NCBI RefSeq assembly: GCF_024198175.1
Contig: NZ_JAJVKV010000016.1
Location: forward strand, 124,001-188,000
Source: Pyxidicoccus xibeiensis
GTDB lineage: Bacteria > Myxococcota > Myxococcia > Myxococcales > Myxococcaceae
Length of the DNA stretch: 64,000 bases
Direction: 5' to 3'
A program made the position numbers and the translations under genes. Positions 7,947 to 15,597 of the stretch are shown here, piece after piece. Under the pieces are notes generated by a model that was not told where the DNA came from, made no database searches, and saw nothing but the letters and a program-made list of their open reading frames with translations. Position 1 is the first letter of the stretch. Every line of letters begins with the position of its first letter.

Positions 7947-10946
7947 CTAGCGAGTGCTTGCCGCCGGCACCGTGGCCGGCCGGGGCAGGCGGGCGTGCCA
8001 GGCGTCGAGCTCCGCGACGACCTTCTGGTACCGCTCGCCCATGCCCAGGAGCATCCGCCGGGCCTCCCTGGCCAGCTGCAGGGCGCGGGGGCGGTCCAGG
8101 TTCGCTTCCCACAGCGCCCGGGCGAGGAAGAAGCGCGAGTAGGCCCGCTCCGTCGCGGACTGCTTCGAGCCCGAGCGGTTCGCCACCGCCAGCTCTAGCA
8201 GCTCGGCGGCCTTGCGTGGGTGCCCCAGGTCCAGCCAGTTGCGGCCCAGGTCCACCCAGATGCCCGCCCGGTAGCCGTACGGGTCGTCCTGGCGCGACTC
8301 GAGGATGGCCTGTGCCTTCAGGAGATACGGGTGGGCCTCCTTGAAGCGCTTCATGTCCCGGTAGTTGTTGCCGCACGCCCGGTAGGCCCTGGCCACGAAG
8401 GGGTGCTGGGGCCCGAGCCGCTGCTCCAGGGGGGCAATGGTGGACATGTGGCGCGCCAGCGCTTCCTCGTGGCGTCCCAGCCGGGCCAGCAGGTTGGCCA
8501 GGTTGCTCAGGGTGATTTGCGTGCCGGCGCTCTCCAGGCCCTCCGACTGGATGGTGATGTCCAGCGCGCGCTCCTGGAGGCGCAGGGCCTCCTCGCCCTG
8601 ACCCTGGCGCTCCACGACGGCGGCCAGCTGGTTGAGCGCGCGCGAGACGTCGGGGTGGTCGGTGCCGAGCGCGCGCTCGAACACCGCCAGCGCGGTGCGC
8701 GACAGCTCCTCCACCCGCGGCAGGTTGGCCTGCCGCCAGTAGCCGTGGGCCACGTCCAGCTGGGCGCGCGCCACGTCGGGGTGGTCCGGGCCCAGGGCCT
8801 GCCGCCGCGTCTCCAGCGCCCGCTCGAAGAGCTTCAGCGCATCGTCCACGCGATGCTGGGCAACCCGCGTGGAGCCCAGCCCCAGCCGGACGTCCGCGGC
8901 CTCCAGGCTGTCCGGGCCATACGTCTGCTCCAGCCGCGCGAGCGCCGCCTCCTGCTGCTCGGCGGCCTCCGTGTAGCGGCCCTGCGCGAAGAGGAGCGCG
9001 CCGGTGCGCACCTGGAGCTTCGCGCGCAGCGACGCGTCCCCGCCCAGCCGTTCGATGGCCGCCTCGGCGCGCTCCCTCCAGCGCCACGCGAGGCTGTACT
9101 GCTCCAGCAGCTCTCCCGACGTGTGCACCAGCGCGGTCCACGCGCGCGCGGCCGCCATGTCGTTGCGGCCGGCCTCCGCGGCCCACACCGCCTCGAAGAG
9201 CGTGGCCTCGCTCCCGCGCAGGTCGCCCAGCTCCTCGCGCAGCTCGCCCAGCAGCAGCAGCACGCTCGCGGCGCCGAAGCGGTCTCCCGAGGCCTTCACC
9301 GTCTTCGCCACCGGCTCCAGCAGGGCCACCGCCTCCGCGTACTTGCCAGCGGCCTTCAGCGCGCGGGCCCGCACCAGCGACTGGCGCAGCGCGTCCGACT
9401 GCGTGCGCGCGTCGGCGTCCACGGGCACCGGCTCGCGCGCGGCCAGGGCGGCCAGGTCCGAGCAGTGCTGCAAGGGGGGCAGGGCCTCCGCGGCGCGCGC
9501 GGCCAGCTCCACCGTGCCGGCGTCCGCACGGGCGAAGAGCTGGGTGAGGGCGGCAACCTCGGCGAGCCGTCCGTCGAGGCAGTGCATGCGCCGGGCGAGC
9601 ACCTCCTCGGGCTGCTCGCGGCGCACGCGCGTGGCCTCGCAGGCGGTGGTGCGCGTCGTCACCCACTCGGCGGTGTACACGTCCAGCGTGCGCCGCACGC
9701 GCTGCCACGCCGCGGACGCGAAGGGCTTGCCGGTGGCGAGGAAGGCGGACTGGATGGCCCCCTGCTGGGTGGGCCCCCACACCGTGGCGAGCGCCTCCTG
9801 GGCACCCGCGCAGACCTGCTCGCGCCGCGAGCCCACCGCGTGGGTGATGCCCACCGCCGCCACGAGCAGCGCCGCGCTGCCCGCCACCTGGAGCGTGCGC
9901 TTCCTGCGCGCCGCCGGGTCCTGCTGGAGCGCGGAGAGCAAAGCGTCCATGGAGCCATGCCGGTCCATGGGGCTGACGGACAGGCCGCGCACCACCACGC
10001 GCCGCAGCCACGGCGGCACCGGCGAGTTGCGCGGCGCGGGCCGCACCTTCCCGTTGCGCACCTCCAGCAGCAGCTCGCGCACCGTGGAGGCGGCGAAGGG
10101 GCGCTCGCCGTGGAGCGCCTCGTATAGCGCCACGCAGAAGGAGAACTGGTCGCTGCGCTCGTCGGGGTGAGAGTCCGGGTCCAACTGCTCCGGAGACATG
10201 TAAGCCGGCGTGCCGCCCGCCACGGGCGTGCTCGGCGTCTCGTCGCCTGGCGGGTTGGCGCTGCGGGCGAGGCCGAAGTCGGTGACGCGCACGCGGCCGT
10301 CGCGGCCCACCAGGAGGTTCTCCGGCTTGAAGTCGCCGTGCACCACGCCCGCCGCGTGCGCCGCCGCCAGGCCCCGGCCCGCGTCCAGGAAGAGGCCCAG
10401 CACCTGCCGCCACGGGCGCGGCGCGGCCTTCAGCCACTGGCGCAGCGTCTGCGCCTCCACCAGCTCCATGGCCAGGAAGACGTTCTGCCCGAAGGTGCCC
10501 ACGTCGTAGATGGGCACCACGTGCGGGTGCGAGACGCGGGCCATGGCCTGGGCCTCGCGCAGCAGGTGGGCGCGGCCCTCCTCCGCGTCCAGGCCCAGCA
10601 CGCCCACGCGTAGCAGCTTGAGGGCCACGCGCCGGTCCAGCTCCGGGTCATACGCGCTGTAGACGACGCCCATGCCGCCGGCGCCCAGCCGCTCCAGCAC
10701 GAGGTAGCGGCCCACCGCGGTGCCCTTCTCCAGGGGCCGCTCCTCCGCGCCCGCGGGGCGGGGCGGGGTCAGCGCGGTGGCCTCACCGGGCGGGCCCTCG
10801 TCGGGCGACTGTGCGCGCAGGGCCTCCGCCACCATCCGCCGGCAGGCGGGGCACGCGTCCAGGTGCGCGTCCACCTTCGCGGCGCGCGTGTGCGGCAGCG
10901 TGCCCAGCAGCAGCTCCATGAAGGTGCTCTCGTCGAGGCAGGCCAC
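7947..10946 (-). CDS. Membrane Ser/Thr protein kinase with zinc finger and TPR sensor
   Basis: 999 residues from a GTG start at 10946. Order: anti-sigma-like zinc finger (His28, Cys32, Cys35), Pknb-type kinase domain ~80-335, one transmembrane segment ~350-370, then a long TPR region to ~950. Kinase residues are present: glycine loop GAGGMGVV, Lys110, DFG at 223-225 and the SPEQ motif. The catalytic loop reads HGDFKPEN (His203-Asn210), so the usual Arg before Asp is Gly (non-RD kinase). It follows the sigma factor gene by 15 bp, and the two are probably one operon and one pathway. Confidence 0.92.
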   Translation of the reverse strand: MACLDESTFMELLLGTLPHTRAAKVDAHLDACPACRRMVAEALRAQSPDEGPPGEATALTPPRPAGAEERPLEKGTAVGRYLVLERLGAGGMGVVYSAYDPELDRRVALKLLRVGVLGLDAEEGRAHLLREAQAMARVSHPHVVPIYDVGTFGQNVFLAMELVEAQTLRQWLKAAPRPWRQVLGLFLDAGRGLAAAHAAGVVHGDFKPENLLVGRDGRVRVTDFGLARSANPPGDETPSTPVAGGTPAYMSPEQLDPDSHPDERSDQFSFCVALYEALHGERPFAASTVRELLLEVRNGKVRPAPRNSPVPPWLRRVVVRGLSVSPMDRHGSMDALLSALQQDPAARRKRTLQVAGSAALLVAAVGITHAVGSRREQVCAGAQEALATVWGPTQQGAIQSAFLATGKPFASAAWQRVRRTLDVYTAEWVTTRTTACEATRVRREQPEEVLARRMHCLDGRLAEVAALTQLFARADAGTVELAARAAEALPPLQHCSDLAALAAREPVPVDADARTQSDALRQSLVRARALKAAGKYAEAVALLEPVAKTVKASGDRFGAASVLLLLGELREELGDLRGSEATLFEAVWAAEAGRNDMAAARAWTALVHTSGELLEQYSLAWRWRERAEAAIERLGGDASLRAKLQVRTGALLFAQGRYTEAAEQQEAALARLEQTYGPDSLEAADVRLGLGSTRVAQHRVDDALKLFERALETRRQALGPDHPDVARAQLDVAHGYWRQANLPRVEELSRTALAVFERALGTDHPDVSRALNQLAAVVERQGQGEEALRLQERALDITIQSEGLESAGTQITLSNLANLLARLGRHEEALARHMSTIAPLEQRLGPQHPFVARAYRACGNNYRDMKRFKEAHPYLLKAQAILESRQDDPYGYRAGIWVDLGRNWLDLGHPRKAAELLELAVANRSGSKQSATERAYSRFFLARALWEANLDRPRALQLAREARRMLLGMGERYQKVVAELDAWHARLPRPATVPAASTR

Positions 10947-10961
10947 GGCGGACGGCTTTCG

Positions 10962-11861
10962 TCAGTCCAGCCGCGAGCGCAGCAGGCGGCTGAGGCTCAC
11001 GTCGAGCTGGCTGGAGATGAGGCGCAGCACGCTGTCGAGCTGCGAGCGGGTGAGGCGCAGCCGCTCGGTGAGCAGCTTGCGCGTCTCCTGGAGCAGCGCC
11101 TCCTGCGCGCCCACCACCCAGCGCGCCGCGGTGGAGCGGTGCACGCCGTACAGCGCGCCGAGCTGGTCGATGCTCAGCCCGTCCAGGTACTTCAGCCGCA
11201 GGAAGTTGCGCTGGCGTGGCTCCAGCGCCGCGAGCGCCGAGGAGAACGACGCGTTGAACTCCGCGCGGTACGTCGTCTTGAGGTAGGCGAGCTCCGGGTC
11301 GTCCCCGGGCGCCACCAGCATGGACAAGTCCCCATCCTCCGCCTGCGTCTGCCCGCTGCGCTGGCGCTGCCAGTCGAGCGCGAGCCACAGCGCCGCCGCG
11401 CGCACCCAGCCGCTCAGCGGGCCCGTGCCCGGGTAGGCGGCCAGCCGGGCCGGTGCATCCGCGCTGCCCACCAGCATGCGCTGGCGCAGCAGCTGGCGGA
11501 CCTCGTCCAGGCCCGTGGCCGGCAGCTTCAGCCGCGCCACGGCGGCGTCGACTTCCGGGAGGAAGCGGGCCTCGAAGGCCTTGAGCGCGGAGGGCAGGCC
11601 GTCCGCCGCCGCGCGGGCGAGGTACACGTCCGCGAGGTTCAGCTTCTCCACATCGTCGTTGGAGGCGTCCTCGCCGGGGAGCAGCCGCGCCAGGTGGCCG
11701 ACGAAGCGCGGGCCCTCCAGCTCCACCCCGGGCCATGCCGAGCGCGCTGACGCCAGCCCGCGCGCGAGCCGCTCCTGGAGGCCGGGCAGGGACTCCGGCG
11801 TGGCGGTGGCGCCGCGTGCCGCAACGAAGGCCTGGGCGAGGGAAACGTCCGGTGTGGACAC
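10962..11861 (-). CDS. RNA polymerase sigma-70 family factor, Myxococcales-type
   Basis: 299 residues, probable GTG start at 11861. The C-terminal half carries region 4 (LEPRQRNFLRLKYLDGLS then a helix-turn-helix IDQLGALYGVHRSTAARWV). Region 2 is divergent. The arrangement fits the 'Sig-70_gmx1' Myxococcales sigma group, which is known to occur next to Ser/Thr kinases. Here the kinase is encoded directly downstream and itself carries an anti-sigma-like zinc finger, so regulation of this sigma factor by that kinase is a reasonable inference. Confidence 0.85.
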   Translation of the reverse strand: MSTPDVSLAQAFVAARGATATPESLPGLQERLARGLASARSAWPGVELEGPRFVGHLARLLPGEDASNDDVEKLNLADVYLARAAADGLPSALKAFEARFLPEVDAAVARLKLPATGLDEVRQLLRQRMLVGSADAPARLAAYPGTGPLSGWVRAAALWLALDWQRQRSGQTQAEDGDLSMLVAPGDDPELAYLKTTYRAEFNASFSSALAALEPRQRNFLRLKYLDGLSIDQLGALYGVHRSTAARWVVGAQEALLQETRKLLTERLRLTRSQLDSVLRLISSQLDVSLSRLLRSRLD

Positions 11862-12085
11862 GCCCGGCAGGATACCACCCCCTCCTGGAATCCGGTTTCA
11901 ACCGTTTCGCCGTGGTGGCTTCGTCGCTCTCCTACCTGCCGTGGGAGGAAGGAGGCATGTGGGGCACGGGCGCAGTGGGGCCCACCGGCTCCCGTCCGCC
12001 TGCTCCGCGCGCGGGCGCGTGTGTCCCGGGGGCCGCACGGCCCGTGGCCCGCGCATTGCTGGTATGGGACGAACTGGAGGTGGCT

Positions 12086-13291
12086 TTGGAGTCAATCGGT
12101 GGTGGGCCTGGAGACGCGGTGCATGCCTCGTGGCTGGAGCTGAGCGCTTCGGCCCTGCGGCACAACGTGGAGGTGTTCCGGGCGCTGGAGGGGCGGGCCG
12201 GGCCGGCGCGCATGCTGGGCGCGGTGCTGAAGGGCAATGCCTACGGGCACGGGCTGGCGCAGGTGCTGCCGCTGGTGCACGGGCAGGTGGACGTCCTCTA
12301 CTTCATCGCGCCGCAGGACGCGCTGAAGGTGCGAGAGCACGAGCGGGCGCACGGGCTGCCACCCCGGCAGGTGCTGGTGCTGGGCGCGGTGGCGCCTTCC
12401 GAGGCGGTGGTGCTGGCGCGCGAGGGCGTGGAGGCGGTGGTGGCGGACCGTGGCTGGGCGGACGCGGTGGCGGTGCTGCGCGCGGCGAAGCTGGAGCGGC
12501 CGCTGCGGGTGCACGTCCACATCGACACGGGGCTGGGGCGCGAGGGCTTCACGCTGGAGGGGCTGCCGGGCGAGTCGCGCTTCCTGGTGGAGGCGCGCGA
12601 CGTGCTGGAGGTGGTGGGCGTGCTGAGCCACTTCGCCAACACGGAGGACGTGACGGAGCAGGAGTACGCGCTGGCGCAGGTGGACGCGTTCGAGAAGGGG
12701 CTGGCGTTCCTCACGTCGCAGCTGGAGCCGCCGAAGCCGCTGCAGCGGCACATCGCCGCGAGCGCCGCGACGCTGGTGCTGCCGAGGGCGCGGTACGAGG
12801 CGCTGCGGGTGGGGATTTCGATGTACGGGCTGTGGCCGTCGCCGGAGACGCGGCTGTCGGCGCGGCTGGTGCTGGGCGAGGTGCCGGTGCTGAAGCCGGT
12901 GCTGTCGTGGCGGTGCCGCAGCCAGGTGGTGAAGTGGCTGCCCGCGGGCAGCTACGTGGGCTACGGCTGCACGTACCGGTGCCCGGAGCCCACGCGGATT
13001 GCCGTGCTGCCGGTGGGCTACTACGACGGCTACCCGAGGCTGGCGTCAGGCAAGGCGCACGTGCTGGTGAACGGGCGGCGCTGCCCGGTGCTGGGCCGGG
13101 TGATGATGAACCACCTCATCGTGGACGTGACGCGGGCCACCGCGGACGAGCGCCCGGTGACGGCGACGCTGCTCGGGAGGGACGGCCAGGAGTCCGTCTC
13201 CGCCGAGGCGCTCTCCGGGTGGGCGCAGACGATTCACTACGAGTTCGTCACCCGACTGGGCGCGCACCTGAAGCGGGTGGTGGTGGAGTAG
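12086..13291 (+). CDS. alr: Alanine racemase
   Basis: 401 residues from TTG at 12086, which has GGAGG six bases ahead. It makes D-alanine for peptidoglycan using PLP. Lys49 in VLKGNAYGHG is the PLP lysine, and Tyr293 in VGYGCTYR is the second catalytic base. The motif normally reading C-M-D-Q near the end reads MMNH here, followed by IVDVT. Other possible starts are GTG at 12119 and ATG at 11957; the latter adds a Pro/Ala-rich extension not seen in the family. The 224-bp gap to the divergent sigma factor gene holds no other gene. Confidence 0.88.
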   Translation: MESIGGGPGDAVHASWLELSASALRHNVEVFRALEGRAGPARMLGAVLKGNAYGHGLAQVLPLVHGQVDVLYFIAPQDALKVREHERAHGLPPRQVLVLGAVAPSEAVVLAREGVEAVVADRGWADAVAVLRAAKLERPLRVHVHIDTGLGREGFTLEGLPGESRFLVEARDVLEVVGVLSHFANTEDVTEQEYALAQVDAFEKGLAFLTSQLEPPKPLQRHIAASAATLVLPRARYEALRVGISMYGLWPSPETRLSARLVLGEVPVLKPVLSWRCRSQVVKWLPAGSYVGYGCTYRCPEPTRIAVLPVGYYDGYPRLASGKAHVLVNGRRCPVLGRVMMNHLIVDVTRATADERPVTATLLGRDGQESVSAEALSGWAQTIHYEFVTRLGAHLKRVVVE

Positions 13292-13366
13292 GGCGGGGAG
13301 GACGTCCGAGGGGATTTTCGGGGATGCTGAGCCTCGGGCTGGCGGGGGTGCCGGCCGGGAGGGCCC

Positions 13367-13831
13367 ATGCGACTTCGTTCCGTGCTGGCCGTGCTGCTTG
13401 GGTGGTGGGTGCTGGGCGCGGGCTGCGCCATGGGGATGGCCGGAGCGATTCCGCCTGCGGCCTTCCAGTTCCATAGGGTCGTTCCGCAAGAAGGTCCCGA
13501 AGGGGGTGGGTGGAAGGTTGCGCAGACCAGCATCACCCTGACGCGAGTCTCCCAGACCCAGCCAGTCCAGGCCCAGTGTGACGTCGAAGTGGGACTGCCC
13601 ATGTCCACCCGGCTGGGAGCCATTCCGGATTTGATGGCTCAGGAACAGACAGCACTGGCAGCAGACCAGGCCGCGCGCTTCGCACTGGGCAAGAGGCCGG
13701 CGACGAGCGCGGAGCTCTGTGGCCTGTTCGTCGAGGAGATGAGGCGCCTGCTGACAGCCCAGCTTCCGGGGGTTCGGGTGCGTCGTTTCGTCGAGACTGG
13801 GATTCCTCGAACGAAGTTCGTCCCGGAGTAG
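13367..13831 (+). CDS. Small hypothetical lipoprotein
   Basis: 154 residues with a signal peptide ending in a lipobox (LGAGC, Cys20), so it should be lipid-anchored in the cell envelope. I recognise no domain in the rest. Base composition is lower in GC than the flanking alr and aminopeptidase genes. It is followed after 69 bp by a cytosolic protein of immunity-like character, so a toxin/immunity or structural lipoprotein role is possible. Neither is shown. Confidence 0.6.
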   Translation: MRLRSVLAVLLGWWVLGAGCAMGMAGAIPPAAFQFHRVVPQEGPEGGGWKVAQTSITLTRVSQTQPVQAQCDVEVGLPMSTRLGAIPDLMAQEQTALAADQAARFALGKRPATSAELCGLFVEEMRRLLTAQLPGVRVRRFVETGIPRTKFVPE

Positions 13832-13900
13832 AGCGAGAGGCGCAGGCACTGCACCTCATTCAGCGGATGCCTACCTTTGTGCGGTCCGAGAGCCATATCC

Positions 13901-14479
13901 ATGAGCCAGCCACTCACAACTGAAGCGCTCCTCCGACTGGTCTACCGGTACTTCCCTGCCGGTGCCCACGTGTACGAGGAGCGATACGAGTCCTCGGATG
14001 AGTTCAAACGGCTCGACGCGCTCCGTCGTGCTGCCGTGGAAGACCAGAGTGCCTGGACGGCGTTCCTGAAGCGCATCCGTGAGGAGCTGCCCGGGACCCT
14101 GGTCTGGGACTACCCCAACATCCGTTACGACCCGGCCTACTCCATACGAGTGCTGCTGCCTGGCTATCCAATAGGTGCGCCGGAGCACAAGGAGGTGGTG
14201 CTGATGGTGAGCATCCTCGCGCCTGTACACCTTCTCTACGCCACCCACAGCAAGCGCTTGCACCAGCACCAGGCGGAGAGCATCTCCTACCAGCCACCGC
14301 TCCCTCCGGAGTTCCAGCCGTTCGCGGAGAAGGTGGAGGCCCTGGCCATCGAGGCCTTCGGCACCACCCGGCTTGCCCAGGACGTGCTCGCTACACCGGT
14401 GCCGAATCTCTACGTAGGCAACACCGGCTTCGGCAAGGTGACGCTCGCGGACTGCCTCTTCGGCGACTACCGCTGGTAG
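13901..14479 (+). CDS. Hypothetical cytosolic protein, immunity-like
   Basis: 192 residues, no signal peptide or membrane segment. An ATG at 13901 begins MSQPLTTEALLRL; the ribosome site is weak. Composition (acidic/aromatic, GC below neighbours) and position directly after a small lipoprotein gene resemble myxobacterial immunity proteins, but I do not recognise the family. The stop lies 7 bp from the convergent stop of the acyltransferase gene. Confidence 0.6.
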   Translation: MSQPLTTEALLRLVYRYFPAGAHVYEERYESSDEFKRLDALRRAAVEDQSAWTAFLKRIREELPGTLVWDYPNIRYDPAYSIRVLLPGYPIGAPEHKEVVLMVSILAPVHLLYATHSKRLHQHQAESISYQPPLPPEFQPFAEKVEALAIEAFGTTRLAQDVLATPVPNLYVGNTGFGKVTLADCLFGDYRW

Positions 14480-14486
14480 CCGGCCC

Positions 14487-15500
14487 TCAGCCCTTCGTCT
14501 CGGGCTCCAGCGCCGCGATTCGCGCGCCCGCTTCGGGCTGCACCTTCCACCGGCGGTGCAGCCACATCCACTGGTCCGGGTACTTGCGGATGCAGCGCTC
14601 CAGCGCGGCCGTCACCCGGGCCGTGTGCTCGGTAATCGGGTCCTCCGCCTCGCCCGGCGCGGGCGGGAGGATGGGGCCCTCCACCTCCAGCCGCAGCCGC
14701 GCGCCCCCGCGCCCGTTGCGCACGCCCATCACCATGAACACCGGCGCGCCCGTGCGCTTCGCCGCCACCGCCAGGGCCGGCGTCGTGGACGCCAGCCTCC
14801 CGAAGAACGGCACGAACACCGCCGCCTTCGCCGGCAGCGCCTGGTCCAGCAGGATGAACGGGGACTCGCCCCGGTTCACCGCGGCGATGATTTCCTGGAT
14901 GGCCCCGCGCGGGTAGATGAGCCCCGCGCCCACGCGCACCCGGTTCTCCGCGATGCGCGTGTTCAGCGCGCCCTTCAGCGGCCGCACCAGCGCGTCCAGC
15001 GGCACACCCAGGCGGATGAGCATGTCCCCGAGCAGCTCCCAGTTGCCGAAGTGCGCCGTCACCATCAGCACACCCTTGCCCGTGGCCACGTGCGCCTTCA
15101 GCGCCTCCCACGCCTCGCTGCCCACCACGCCCTGGTCCGCCCAGTCCGGCGGCAGCCGCTCGCCCGAGGGCAGCGACTCCACCACCACGCGCGACATGTT
15201 GATGTACGCGCCGCGCGCAATCTCCCGCCGCTCGGCCTCGCTCTTCTCCGGCATCGCCAGGGCCAGGTTCTCCATGGCCACGCGGCGGCGGATGCCCAGC
15301 GTGTAGGCCAGGTTGCCCACGAAGCGGGCCAGCGCGTCACGCGACTCCGGCGACAGCCACGTGAGGAATGCCCAGACGAACCGCGTCAAGAACGCCACCA
15401 CCCGGCCCGGCGGCGTACCGACGATGCGCAGGAGGTGCTCGGCGGAATGTTTCGGCTTCACGGTCTCTGGGACTACGGGTGCGGGAGCGTTCACGGACAC
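14487..15500 (-). CDS. LpxL/HtrB-like lysophospholipid acyltransferase
   Basis: 337 residues from GTG at 15500, chosen because GGAG sits 7 bp upstream; a longer ORF to 15545 is possible. A membrane-anchoring hydrophobic stretch lies at ~33-49. The catalytic HX4E box is visible as HFGNWE (His150, Glu155). LpxL-family enzymes add the secondary acyl chains to lipid A at the inner membrane. The exact acyl chain and acceptor cannot be told from sequence. Divergent from the aminopeptidase gene, 97 bp apart. Confidence 0.85.
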   Translation of the reverse strand: MSVNAPAPVVPETVKPKHSAEHLLRIVGTPPGRVVAFLTRFVWAFLTWLSPESRDALARFVGNLAYTLGIRRRVAMENLALAMPEKSEAERREIARGAYINMSRVVVESLPSGERLPPDWADQGVVGSEAWEALKAHVATGKGVLMVTAHFGNWELLGDMLIRLGVPLDALVRPLKGALNTRIAENRVRVGAGLIYPRGAIQEIIAAVNRGESPFILLDQALPAKAAVFVPFFGRLASTTPALAVAAKRTGAPVFMVMGVRNGRGGARLRLEVEGPILPPAPGEAEDPITEHTARVTAALERCIRKYPDQWMWLHRRWKVQPEAGARIAALEPETKG

Positions 15501-15597
15501 GGCGGCACTCCACCCCGAAGTGGCCCTGGCGGCAAGGCCACACACGCGCGCTCCGCGCTACCCTGCCTGCCCGGCATGGGCCACACTGCGCGCCATC

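Noticed and set aside
7876-10437. Alternate minus-strand frame beside the Ser/Thr kinase
   Set aside because: Same DNA as the kinase read in another frame; the kinase frame carries all motifs in order, so no frameshift is implied.
11957-12085. ATG at 11957 as the alanine racemase start
   Set aside because: It would add 43 Pro/Gly/Ala-rich residues absent from the family. The TTG at 12086 has its own GGAGG.
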